Of a stretch of 64,000 nt of DNA, positions 8,457-18,414 are shown in pieces (the first letter of the stretch is position 1; every line of letters starts with the position of its first letter). Source of the DNA: Dyadobacter frigoris (GTDB lineage Bacteria > Bacteroidota > Bacteroidia > Cytophagales > Spirosomataceae); the NCBI RefSeq assembly GCF_005280585.1, contig NZ_SZVO01000008.1, forward strand, positions 274,921-338,920, given 5' to 3'. Position numbers and translations under genes: made by a program. Under the pieces are notes generated by a model. That model was not told the origin of the DNA and did not search any database. It was given only the letters and a program-made list of their open reading frames with translations.

Positions 8457-10028
8457 ATGGCTAATAAATCACTTAGTATGCAAAAATTACGTCAGATACT
8501 TTTATTCCTGAAACGAGGCTATTCCGAGCGCTCTATTGTGAAGCAAACCGGCATTTCAAGGCAGACTGTGCATCAGTACGCCAGATTGTTTTTGGAAACC
8601 GGAAGTGATTATAATACCCTTTTAACCCTTAGTGATCATCAGCTGCACTCCATTATTGAAGGGAATAAACCAGAAAAGGAGCAGGTCCGGGATACGCGTA
8701 AAAGCCAGTTTTTAGACCAGATTGATTACTTTATACTGGAATTAAAAAGGGTTGGTGTCACCCGTCAGCTTCTTTGGCAGGAATACCTCGAAGCGCACCC
8801 TTCTGGTTTTCAGTACTCCAGGTTCTGTGAACTTCTTGATATAGAAACGGGCCGCAGGAAGCCCAGTATGCATTTTAGCCATAATCCAGCCGAGCTGATG
8901 GAGATCGACTTTGCGGGCTCAAAACTGCATTATGTCGATAAGAAAAGTGGTGAGATAATCGAATGTCCCGTACTAATCGGTGTGCTGCCGTTCAGCGGTT
9001 ACGCTTATGTGGAAGCCCTTGACAATGCGAGCCTGCCGCAGGTAATCAAAGGCTTGAACAACATGCTCAATTACCTGGGTGGAGTGCCCTTAAATGCAAT
9101 CTCAGACAACATGAGACAGTGGGTAAGCAAATCCTGTCGTTATGAGCCGACCTTTCCACAGATGCTTGAGCAGTGGTCTATCCATAACCACATAGGCCTG
9201 TTGGCCACCAGACCAGGTTTCCCCAAAGACAAGCCTTCTGTAGAGAATCAGGTATTGATCACCTACCGTCGTGTTTACGCCCTGATCCGCAATACAACTT
9301 TCCATAGCCGTACCGAGCTGAATAACGCCATTCTTCAAAAGCTTGAAGAACATCACCGGCAAAACTTTCAAAAGAAAACATACAGCAGATACCAGCTATT
9401 TAACTCTGAGGAAAAGCCCTTATTACAACCCTTGCCTCAGACACCTTATGAACTCCGTCATTACACACGGGGCAAAGTACATAAAAACTACTACGTCGTG
9501 GTAGGCGAAGACTGGCACTTTTACAGCGTTCCCAGCACCTATGTAGGTAAAGAAGTACAGATTGTGTACGATAGCGATTGTGTAGAGATCTACCACCGTC
9601 AGGAGCGGATTGCTCTTCATAAGAGAAGTTTTAAAAAACATGCCTACACTACCGAATGGGAGCACATGCCCGAGAATCATAAAAGGATTGCTGAACAAAA
9701 AGGATGGAATCCGGAATACTACCTCAGAAAGGCCTCTGAAAATGGTGTCTTTACCCGGGAGTTTTTTGATAAGCTAATGCAAAGTAAAATAACGATTCAC
9801 CAGGCCTACGGCCCTTGCCTTGGTATACTGAGGCTCATTACAGAATATGGTCCTGCCAGAGTGGAATCAGCTTGTAAAAGAGCCCTGATGGGAAGTAAAT
9901 ACAATTATGGTGTAGTTAAAACGATCCTTAAAAACAATATGGATCTGATCGTAGAACTTACCGAATTACCTTCCCAGATTCCGGCCCATACCAACATCAG
10001 AGGTGCAGATTTTTATAAAACAATTTAA
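8457..10028 (+). CDS. istA: IS21-family transposase IstA
   Basis: DDE transposase of 523 aa. The N-terminal helix-turn-helix (about 10-40: RGYSERSIVKQTGISRQTV) should bind the terminal repeats. The RNase-H-like integrase core has catalytic D151 (LMEIDFAG), D217 (AISDNMRQW) and E263 (KPSVENQV). A Mu-type C-terminal beta-barrel follows (KNYYVVVGEDWHFYSVP). The ATG at 8457 follows CGGAGA. All catalytic residues are present and the frame is uninterrupted. istB starts 15 bp downstream. Confidence 0.95.
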   Translation: MANKSLSMQKLRQILLFLKRGYSERSIVKQTGISRQTVHQYARLFLETGSDYNTLLTLSDHQLHSIIEGNKPEKEQVRDTRKSQFLDQIDYFILELKRVGVTRQLLWQEYLEAHPSGFQYSRFCELLDIETGRRKPSMHFSHNPAELMEIDFAGSKLHYVDKKSGEIIECPVLIGVLPFSGYAYVEALDNASLPQVIKGLNNMLNYLGGVPLNAISDNMRQWVSKSCRYEPTFPQMLEQWSIHNHIGLLATRPGFPKDKPSVENQVLITYRRVYALIRNTTFHSRTELNNAILQKLEEHHRQNFQKKTYSRYQLFNSEEKPLLQPLPQTPYELRHYTRGKVHKNYYVVVGEDWHFYSVPSTYVGKEVQIVYDSDCVEIYHRQERIALHKRSFKKHAYTTEWEHMPENHKRIAEQKGWNPEYYLRKASENGVFTREFFDKLMQSKITIHQAYGPCLGILRLITEYGPARVESACKRALMGSKYNYGVVKTILKNNMDLIVELTELPSQIPAHTNIRGADFYKTI

Positions 10029-10043
10029 TAAACAGTACTGATC

Positions 10044-10769
10044 ATGAACACTCAAATCACTGTGGAGCAGCTAAATGCTCTTAAACTTACGGGCATGGCT
10101 AAACGCTATCAAGCCGCTTTGGCACTGCCCTCACATCAACAAGAAGACGCACATTCACTCATTGCTTTACTGTGCCAGTCCGAGCTCGAATACAGAAATC
10201 ATTACCGAACAGAAAGGTTGCTAAAGAACAGCAAACTACGTTACAACGCCCTGCTTGAAGAAGTTATCTGCACCCCCGAAAGGGGGCTGTCCCGAGAGAT
10301 GCTGCTACGGTTATCTGACGGAATGTTTATTGAGAAAGCTGAAAATATACTTATCTGTGGTCAAACCGGAACAGGTAAAAGCTTTTTAGCGTGCGCAATA
10401 GGTCGCAGCTGCTGCTTGCTGGGCTATAAGACCTTATACTTTTCGATGAATAAATTCCTGGAAAACCTGTCTCAGGCAAAGCTCGATGGTTCTTACCTGA
10501 AATGGATCCGTAATATAGCGGGCCATCAGGTACTGATTCTTGATGACTTTGGTCTGAAACCACTATCGCCGGACGCAAGGCTGGCTATGCTGGATATTCT
10601 GGAAGACAGGTATGGAAAATCCGCTACTATCGTTACCTCGCAGCTGCCCGTAGACAAATGGCATGAGTTCATAAACGAACCTTCAGTTGCCGACGCAGTG
10701 CTCGATCGACTGACAGCATCGGCAAATAAAATTGATCTTGTGGGGAGCTCCTTGAGAAGACGAAAATAA
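10044..10769 (+). CDS. istB: IS21-family helper ATPase IstB
   Basis: AAA+ ATPase of 241 aa that assembles on target DNA and stimulates IstA. Walker A is GQTGTGKS (106-113), Walker B is VLILDDFG, and ATIVTSQLPVDKWHEF is the sensor region. The N-terminal region contains the family IstB stretch (ALKLTGMAKRYQAALALP). It lies 15 bp after istA, presumably translated from one mRNA. No frameshift or truncation is seen. Confidence 0.95.
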   Translation: MNTQITVEQLNALKLTGMAKRYQAALALPSHQQEDAHSLIALLCQSELEYRNHYRTERLLKNSKLRYNALLEEVICTPERGLSREMLLRLSDGMFIEKAENILICGQTGTGKSFLACAIGRSCCLLGYKTLYFSMNKFLENLSQAKLDGSYLKWIRNIAGHQVLILDDFGLKPLSPDARLAMLDILEDRYGKSATIVTSQLPVDKWHEFINEPSVADAVLDRLTASANKIDLVGSSLRRRK

Positions 10770-10807
10770 AAAACTAATATTGAATGTTCAACTTGACATC
10801 CTCAGTG

Positions 10808-10898
10808 ATGTAAGTACTTAGCTGCTGGTAAAGTTTCCTTCGGAATTACTGGTAAATATACAGCTCGGAACGGTGGTAAAGTTTTCCCGGAATATGCA
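10808..10898 (-). repeat. IS right end with inverted transposase-binding-type repeats
   Basis: At least two to three copies of the left-end motif occur in inverted orientation (GGAATTACTGGTAAA, GGAACGGTGGTAAA), ending with the terminal GGAATATGCA. Confidence 0.7.
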
Positions 10899-13800
10899 AT
10901 ATATCAAAGATCGAATTTTGAAAGCAAATCACAACTGTTAGGATAAACACTTTCTTTCGAAATTGTTGTTGTCGATATATCAAAGATCGAATTTTGAAAG
11001 CAAATCACAACTAGGCAGCAGAAACGGAATTGCCAAACTTGTTGTTGTCGATATATCAAAGATCGAATTTTGAAAGCAAATCACAACACTGTAGTATTCT
11101 CATTATCAGGTATATAGTTGTTGTCGATATATCAAAGATCGAATTTTGAAAGCAAATCACAACTAAGTTAGTGAAGGAAGTAAATTTACACCTGTTGTTG
11201 TCGATATATCAAAGATCGAATTTTGAAAGCAAATCACAACAATACAACGAGCTTCTAAATTCTTGATAAAGTTGTTGTCGATATATCAAAGATCGAATTT
11301 TGAAAGCAAATCACAACCGCTCTTTCGTTATCAACGAACTAACCGGGTTGTTGTCGATATATCAAAGATCGAATTTTGAAAGCAAATCACAACCAGTGGC
11401 ACGAGGTATAGGGCATATTTTAGTTGTTGTCGATATATCAAAGATCGAATTTTGAAAGCAAATCACAACTATTTCTAATTGTGTCGTATCTGACCGTTGG
11501 TTGTTGTCGATATATCAAAGATCGAATTTTGAAAGCAAATCACAACAGCATATCGTAGTCAATTGCTAGTATATCTGTTGTTGTCGATATATCAAAGATC
11601 GAATTTTGAAAGCAAATCACAACCAAAATTGTTATCCAAAGCGACGGGACGGTGTTGTTGTCGATATATCAAAGATCGAATTTTGAAAGCAAATCACAAC
11701 TAGGAGCTGCATCGTCTGTGCAGACGATGCGTTGTTGTCGATATATCAAAGATCGAATTTTGAAAGCAAATCACAACTTAGCTTTGCAAATCTCCCAGAT
11801 ACGAGAAGTTGTTGTCGATATATCAAAGATCGAATTTTGAAAGCAAATCACAACATGGAGCTTGGTACGGCCAAAGGTTTTGATGTTGTTGTCGATATAT
11901 CAAAGATCGAATTTTGAAAGCAAATCACAACTGACAAAATATAATGAAATACTTCAGGTTCGTTGTTGTCGATATATCAAAGATCGAATTTTGAAAGCAA
12001 ATCACAACGACAATGCAGGACATTATGTGGGAATTCTTGTTGTTGTCGATATATCAAAGATCGAATTTTGAAAGCAAATCACAACAGCTCATTAATTCTT
12101 GCTTGGAATTCTCTAGTTGTTGTCGATATATCAAAGATCGAATTTTGAAAGCAAATCACAACAACAGGTCATGGGCTGGCTGCAAGAAGCGGTTGTTGTC
12201 GATATATCAAAGATCGAATTTTGAAAGCAAATCACAACGCGGTGCTGCAGGTACAAAAATCAGCTGTTGTTGTTGTCGATATATCAAAGATCGAATTTTG
12301 AAAGCAAATCACAACTGACATGGAGCATGGTTAAATTGTTTATAGTTGTTGTCGATATATCAAAGATCGAATTTTGAAAGCAAATCACAACCTATAGAGA
12401 GAGGTAAAGGAAAAACTGTAAGTTGTTGTCGATATATCAAAGATCGAATTTTGAAAGCAAATCACAACGTAAGCCTATTATTTAACTCTACATCTTAGTT
12501 GTTGTCGATATATCAAAGATCGAATTTTGAAAGCAAATCACAACTATGGATACTGAGCGAACATCTACCAGAGGGTTGTTGTCGATATATCAAAGATCGA
12601 ATTTTGAAAGCAAATCACAACACCCTGAGCTGTTTCAAGAATTAATTGCCAGTTGTTGTCGATATATCAAAGATCGAATTTTGAAAGCAAATCACAACCG
12701 TGGACTGTCCCGGATGTGCAGAAAGATTGTTGTTGTCGATATATCAAAGATCGAATTTTGAAAGCAAATCACAACGGAAGGTGTTAAAGCTGCTGAGTTT
12801 GCTGGGTTGTTGTCGATATATCAAAGATCGAATTTTGAAAGCAAATCACAACATTGTCTAACATTTCATCAGTTCCTGTAAAGTTGTTGTCGATATATCA
12901 AAGATCGAATTTTGAAAGCAAATCACAACGCCCTGCGCGATCTTTGCTATATTCAAGATGTTGTTGTCGATATATCAAAGATCGAATTTTGAAAGCAAAT
13001 CACAACTAATGCAGAAAGTTCAACGCGGCATTTTAAGTTGTTGTCGATATATCAAAGATCGAATTTTGAAAGCAAATCACAACAGTATCTAATTATTACA
13101 GGGACATTGCCGTGTTGTTGTCGATATATCAAAGATCGAATTTTGAAAGCAAATCACAACGGCACGCAAGACCTTTGCTGATCATAAGGGTTGTTGTCGA
13201 TATATCAAAGATCGAATTTTGAAAGCAAATCACAACAAGGTACTGCACATAAAAAAAGGCCATCCGGTTGTTGTCGATATATCAAAGATCGAATTTTGAA
13301 AGCAAATCACAACTCGACGTTCAGCGTTCCCCGCATATCCCAGTTGTTGTCGATATATCAAAGATCGAATTTTGAAAGCAAATCACAACGGAACCGCCGC
13401 GGCTATATCGATCAAACTTGTTGTTGTCGATATATCAAAGATCGAATTTTGAAAGCAAATCACAACAAGCACTATAAATGAAAAAACTATTTTGGAGTTG
13501 TTGTCGATATATCAAAGATCGAATTTTGAAAGCAAATCACAACTACGACAACGGATGTAGCTACCATTAATGGTTGTTGTCGATATATCAAAGATCGAAT
13601 TTTGAAAGCAAATCACAACTATAAATTCTAAACTTATGAAAACTACTAAGTTGTTGTCGATATATCAAAGATCGAATTTTGAAAGCAAATCACAACACGT
13701 CCTTAAATGATCCTGCTGCGTGTATAGTTGTTGTCGATATATCAAAGATCGAATTTTGAAAGCAAATCACAACTTTAACAATGAACTCCCTCCGATGAAA

Positions 13801-15380
13801 AGAGTTGTTGTCGATATATCAAAGATCGAATTTTGAAAGCAAATCACAACTTATGCGACGTGCTAAATGTTAATTGGAATGTTGTTGTCGATATATCAAA
13901 GATCGAATTTTGAAAGCAAATCACAACGCTCCGTTGTCGGTAGGCACGACTCCTGCGTTGTTGTCGATATATCAAAGATCGAATTTTGAAAGCAAATCAC
14001 AACTATTATGAAAACTAAAGAATCTATAACATCGTTGTTGTCGATATATCAAAGATCGAATTTTGAAAGCAAATCACAACGGTAACACTAAACAAGAAGA
14101 TTTAAATAAGTTGTTGTCGATATATCAAAGATCGAATTTTGAAAGCAAATCACAACCCTGCTTTGTCAGTTAAATATAGTTGGTTGGTTGTTGTCGATAT
14201 ATCAAAGATCGAATTTTGAAAGCAAATCACAACCGGCATGATAAATTGTTAAAAGTGAAAAATGTTGTTGTCGATATATCAAAGATCGAATTTTGAAAGC
14301 AAATCACAACCGGAAACCCAAAGTTAGGTGGAGATCTTAGTTGTTGTCGATATATCAAAGATCGAATTTTGAAAGCAAATCACAACTATCAGCAGGTAGA
14401 TCCGGAACATCTGCGAGTTGTTGTCGATATATCAAAGATCGAATTTTGAAAGCAAATCACAACTGGAAGCAAACCAATAGCTACTCCTTCCGGTTGTTGT
14501 CGATATATCAAAGATCGAATTTTGAAAGCAAATCACAACAGATCCGACGGCATTTTGATCATTAACGACGTTGTTGTCGATATATCAAAGATCGAATTTT
14601 GAAAGCAAATCACAACACTACTGCTGTTACAGATGGAGTTAATGCGTTGTTGTCGATATATCAAAGATCGAATTTTGAAAGCAAATCACAACACAAATGG
14701 AAAACACATCTACAATATACAGGTTGTTGTCGATATATCAAAGATCGAATTTTGAAAGCAAATCACAACATTCCAACGTCTGGTTACAGCTAATTGATGT
14801 TGTTGTCGATATATCAAAGATCGAATTTTGAAAGCAAATCACAACGGAGCTGCGTTTGTCAAATCAAGCATTGCGTTGTTGTCGATATATCAAAGATCGA
14901 ATTTTGAAAGCAAATCACAACTGAAAAAGTTCAGTGCTCTATTTTTCGCGGTTGTTGTCGATATATCAAAGATCGAATTTTGAAAGCAAATCACAACAAC
15001 AGCAAGGCCAATAAGGATATTAAGGCGTTGTTGTCGATATATCAAAGATCGAATTTTGAAAGCAAATCACAACAATGCCATTACGATGATCCTGAAAGAA
15101 ATGGTTGTTGTCGATATATCAAAGATCGAATTTTGAAAGCAAATCACAACTCCTCAATCTGTTGTAGAACAACAAAAGTGTTGTTGTCGATATATCAAAG
15201 ATCGAATTTTGAAAGCAAATCACAACTATGGATACTGAGCGAACATCTACCAGAGGGTTGTTGTCGATATATCAAAGATCGAATTTTGAAAGCAAATCAC
15301 AACTGCAGGGGGGACCGGGACGGCAGGGCTTTTGTTGTTGTCGATATATCAAAGATCGAATTTTGAAAGTAAGTGATACG
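10899..15380 (-). CRISPR. Type II-C CRISPR array, distal part (rest of repeat 10, repeats 11-68, spacers 10-67)
   Basis: Repeat 10 resumes at 10899/10905 and is followed by 58 repeats every 76-77 bp, the first full one at 10965 and the last at 15334. Spacers are 29-30 bp. Read by eye, all full repeats except the last appear identical, indicating a well-maintained array. With the left part the total is 68 repeats and 67 spacers. Spacer 31 (12545-12574) and spacer 66 (15227-15256) are identical. Spacer 20 (11701-11730) contains a perfect hairpin. The crRNA sense is minus. Confidence 0.97.
15334..15380 (-). repeat. Degenerate terminal CRISPR repeat (trailer end)
   Basis: The first 36 bases match the repeat. 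The last 11 read TAAGTGATACG instead of CAAATCACAAC, which destroys the part that pairs with the tracrRNA. Such a repeat normally marks the oldest end of an array. Confidence 0.85.
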
Positions 15381-15395
15381 TCATAAGTTTTACCA

Positions 15396-16205
15396 CTACT
15401 TCAAAAACCAACCTTCCCCAACAGCCTTCGCCGTCAGTTCAGCCATGTTCTTCACATTACATTTTGCAAACATATTTGTCCGATGATGTTTAACCGTATT
15501 TTCGCTGATTTTGAGCTGATCGGCAATCATTTTAATACTTTTTCCCAGGGCGATTAATTCCAAAACTCTTTTTTCCGCAGCTGTAATGGGTAGGATAGCA
15601 GGATTTTTATTGATTCCTGGCTGAATAGGAATATTCTTCATATGATTAGAATCGGCTGTGTCCAGTATGAAAAACCTTAGCTGCGGTATTGGATCGAGAT
15701 GGGTGATATCTGTGATCAGGTCAAACTGGTAAACGCCGTTGCCTTGTTTGTCGATAAAAATGGTGGAGCTCTGCTGTAATGCGTGAAAAGTGCTGCCGTC
15801 TTTCCGGATAAATTTATACGTGTATGAAGATTTTACATGCAGCCGGTTTTCCAGCGGTTGCATGTAAAAATAGCCCCAGAAATATTCCGCTGCCTGAACA
15901 ATCGTATATAAAAATTCGGGACTGGTAAAGCGGGCAGCATTGATAAAAGATTTACCTAACATTTCATCTTCGCCATAACCCGTCATTTGTTTTAAAGCAC
16001 CTCCTGTCTTTACAAAAACGGCTTTTCGCATATCTGAAATAAACCAGCAATAGGGGCCGACCGCATATATTTTTTCAATTACTTCTCCAAATGAGAACTG
16101 GTTCAGGTACAAATCCAGATCAGGATCCCGTGGCAACTGGTCGTAAAAACTTTTTAATTTTTTATAAGCGCCAATGATTTCGTTGCGTAGTGATGCAGGT
16201 TTCAT
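15396..16205 (-). CDS. PAS-domain LuxR-type transcriptional regulator
   Basis: Protein of 269 aa. The middle region (about 45-175) is PAS-like: KQMTGYGEDEMLGKSF and FIRKDGSTFHALQQSSTIF are the usual PAS/PAC signatures. The C-terminus is a GerE/LuxR helix-turn-helix (ITAAEKRVLELIALGKSI, then ADQLKISENTVKHHRTNM). No receiver domain, signal peptide or membrane segment is seen, so it is likely a cytoplasmic one-component regulator whose PAS ligand is unknown. Its stop lies 15 bp from the degenerate CRISPR repeat, and nothing indicates a CRISPR role. It diverges from the OmpA-type gene at 16301, a possible target. Confidence 0.88.
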   Translation of the reverse strand: MKPASLRNEIIGAYKKLKSFYDQLPRDPDLDLYLNQFSFGEVIEKIYAVGPYCWFISDMRKAVFVKTGGALKQMTGYGEDEMLGKSFINAARFTSPEFLYTIVQAAEYFWGYFYMQPLENRLHVKSSYTYKFIRKDGSTFHALQQSSTIFIDKQGNGVYQFDLITDITHLDPIPQLRFFILDTADSNHMKNIPIQPGINKNPAILPITAAEKRVLELIALGKSIKMIADQLKISENTVKHHRTNMFAKCNVKNMAELTAKAVGEGWFLK

Positions 16206-16300
16206 AAACAGCTGATATTAAGTTAAGATATGGCACAAAAGTGCTATTTATTCAGGATGGCGTTTCTCTTACTTTTGATTTAAAATTAAACAATTTCAAC

Positions 16301-17614
16301 GTGAAAAAATTACTACTTCTTTGCATATCATTAACGCTTTTTTGTTCGACGTCCTATTCTCAGGATATTTTGAACAGAGTCAGAAATAAAGTCAACCAGA
16401 GAGCCAATCAGAAGACCGATGAAGCGATAAATAAAAGTCTGGATAAAGCAGAAGACGCCGTTACTGGAAAGAAAGCGGATACAAAAACAGAAACAAATCC
16501 GGACAAACAAAACACTTCATCAACAACTGAAACAAAGTCATCTTCTGCTGAAACTGCTGCGGGCGGGCCAGGTACCGAACTGCCAATTAAAGCATATCTG
16601 AACTTCGATTTTGTTCCGGGCGACTCTGTTATTTTCGAAGATAATTTTGTTGGAGAAACAACAGAAGAAATTCCGTCACTATGGGTTCCGACGGGTGGTG
16701 TAGTGGAAATAACAAAGATAAATGGAGAAACAGTTACCGGATTTCTGGATGGATTTTACACCGGGATGTACCCCAGAATGAAAAAGTATAACTATCTGAC
16801 ACAACGGTTTTCGGTCGAATTTGATTATTTGTTTCGTTCAAATAAAGGGAAAAAGTGGGGGCAATACCGGGGCGAGGGGAGTGAGGGGGCTTTGGAAATT
16901 GTCTTTCACTCAGATGATAAGGATATGGACGCGAAACAGCTGGGTGATTACGAGAATGGAATTCACATCGAAAGTTCAGGAGCAGTGACATTTAAAGAAT
17001 TCAGAGGGAAATACAAGGGTGTAGATGATTTTGGAGAAGCGGAAATTTATGACAAATGGGTGCATGTTTCCATCGCCGCTACGGAAAGAGGAATGAAAAT
17101 ATACCTCAACAACCAAAGAATTGTAAATGCTCCGATTGCTTCCGGAAAAGCAGCTTCTATTAAAATTTACAGCGAAGGAAATACGGCAGAACCTGATGGA
17201 AGACAGCTTTTTATTCGGAATGTACAGATAGCAGGCGGAGGAAAGGATCCTTACAAACAGCTGACATCGACGACGAAGGCAACTTATGTAGCCCGCGGAA
17301 TTAATTTTGACTATAACAAAGCGACGCTAAAACCGGAAAGTATGGGTGAGATCAATAAAATAATTGGAATATTAAAGGACCACCCGGACTTGAAATTTGA
17401 AATTGGCGGACACACAGATAGTGAAGGTGACGATGCCTATAACCTTAAATTATCACAGCAAAGATCAGACGCTGTAAAAGCAAAACTGGTTGAGTTAGGA
17501 GTAGATGAATCCAGAATTACAACCAAAGGTTTTGGAGAAACCAAACCCATTGCAAGCAATGAAACGCCCGAAGGGAGGGCCAGTAACCGAAGAGTTGAAT
17601 TGGTGAAGAAATAA
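16301..17614 (+). CDS. Exported OmpA-family protein with central LamG-like domain
   Basis: 437 aa from GTG 16301, chosen because it gives a compact signal peptide (MKKLLLLCISLTLFCSTSYS, cleavage before QD); an upstream GTG at 16241 would bury it. Residues ~21-95 are a charged, low-complexity helical segment rich in K, D, T and S. The centre (~110-310) looks like a concanavalin/LamG-type beta-sandwich (VEFDYLFRSNKG, WVHVSIAATERGMKIYLNN). The C-terminal ~110 residues are an OmpA peptidoglycan-binding domain (FDYNKATLKPESM, EIGGHTDSEGDDAYN, LSQQRSDAVK, ASNRRVELV). Probably an envelope structural protein. A terminator follows. Confidence 0.85.
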   Translation: MKKLLLLCISLTLFCSTSYSQDILNRVRNKVNQRANQKTDEAINKSLDKAEDAVTGKKADTKTETNPDKQNTSSTTETKSSSAETAAGGPGTELPIKAYLNFDFVPGDSVIFEDNFVGETTEEIPSLWVPTGGVVEITKINGETVTGFLDGFYTGMYPRMKKYNYLTQRFSVEFDYLFRSNKGKKWGQYRGEGSEGALEIVFHSDDKDMDAKQLGDYENGIHIESSGAVTFKEFRGKYKGVDDFGEAEIYDKWVHVSIAATERGMKIYLNNQRIVNAPIASGKAASIKIYSEGNTAEPDGRQLFIRNVQIAGGGKDPYKQLTSTTKATYVARGINFDYNKATLKPESMGEINKIIGILKDHPDLKFEIGGHTDSEGDDAYNLKLSQQRSDAVKAKLVELGVDESRITTKGFGETKPIASNETPEGRASNRRVELVKK

Positions 17615-17617
17615 TAA

Positions 17618-17656
17618 AAAACCCGTTGGCCGAAGATTTCCAGCTAACGGGTTTCA
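17618..17656. terminator. Bidirectional terminator between convergent genes
   Basis: AAACCCGTTGGC pairs with GCTAACGGGTTT with one wobble. An A-run lies on the left and GTTTC on the right. It separates the OmpA-type gene from the methyltransferase. Confidence 0.75.
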
Positions 17657-18283
17657 TTATTTAAAAGGATTTCTTTCCAGAATCCCCACTTTATCAACCA
17701 GAATTCCCAAGCCGTTAAGGTGCGGATAATTATATAAACTTTGACCGGTTTGAATGGCAATATCGATCGTTGCCTGCCTTACTTCGGGAAAACTCTCAGT
17801 ATCGTGAAAAACGGTGCAGTCGGAATGACGGGCTGCCCATAATCCACATTCGTATGTTTCTTCGTATTGGTGGACTATATCAATATGGGCAAAACTGTAC
17901 CGGGATTGATCCTTTTTTATCCAATCTCTATAATCCGATTTGAACAATTGTATATTCTTATAAGCAGAAAGAATAGCTTTTGTTTCCTCGTAATGGTCTC
18001 CTTTTTCACCAGTAAGCGATTTAGCTTCAAATGTGTCAACACCGGTTACTTTTTCAAAATAATTAGAAAAAGCAGCGGTTGAAAAACCAAATCCAACACC
18101 AAATTCTATACATGATATCCGTTCCAGATCAAATCCGTCCAGAATATCTTCTATAATTAATTCAAGACCTTTCCATGCTGATATTACATCCGGAAGGTTT
18201 TCAGGTCTTAGAAGCTTGGCCGGTTTGTATACCGGGATATAATTTTTTGTGAAGGTTCTTTTTATGATTTGCTCTGCATCCAT
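17657..18283 (-). CDS. Class I SAM-dependent methyltransferase-like protein
   Basis: 208 aa, cytoplasmic. The SAM-binding motif I is CIEFGVGFGFSTAAFSNYF (about 58-76), followed by the acidic end of strand 2 in VTGVDTFEAK. The later YSFAHIDIVHQYEETYECG is the strand-4 region, typical of the Methyltransf_24 group. The C-terminal FHDTESFPEVRQATIDI resembles those proteins, which often act on small molecules or glycans. The substrate cannot be told from the sequence. It is a single gene sharing a terminator with the OmpA-type gene. Confidence 0.75.
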   Translation of the reverse strand: MDAEQIIKRTFTKNYIPVYKPAKLLRPENLPDVISAWKGLELIIEDILDGFDLERISCIEFGVGFGFSTAAFSNYFEKVTGVDTFEAKSLTGEKGDHYEETKAILSAYKNIQLFKSDYRDWIKKDQSRYSFAHIDIVHQYEETYECGLWAARHSDCTVFHDTESFPEVRQATIDIAIQTGQSLYNYPHLNGLGILVDKVGILERNPFK

Positions 18284-18414
18284 GAACTTAAATTAAAGTG
18301 AGAATCAATTCTGACTGGTAAAAGACCATTCCTTTTTCAGCAACTTTAAATAAAGAGTCAAAAAACGTATTTAAAGTTGTATGCAGCTGTCAAAATTGAT
18401 TAAAAACCTAATCA

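Larger units (their letters stand above)
8178..10898 (+). mobile_element. IS21-family insertion sequence inside CRISPR repeat 10
   Basis: The 2,721-bp element is bounded by perfect 10-bp terminal inverted repeats (TGCATATTCC at 8178, GGAATATGCA ending at 10898), with TG...CA ends as usual for IS21. It carries istA and istB in order on the plus strand, both intact, so it may still be active. Direct comparison with neighbouring repeats shows that removing the element and one ATATAT copy restores a perfect 47-bp repeat. Confidence 0.96.

Noticed and set aside
8162..10935. Two independent CRISPR arrays separated by transposase genes
   Set aside because: Removing the IS and one ATATAT rebuilds a perfect repeat, so it is one array.
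7613..15366. Many plus-strand ORFs of 60-130 codons across the CRISPR array
   Set aside because: They read through the repeats (LLSIYQRSNFESKSQ or CCRYIKDRILKANHN in every unit) and only exist because repeat plus spacer length keeps the frame open; they are not genes.
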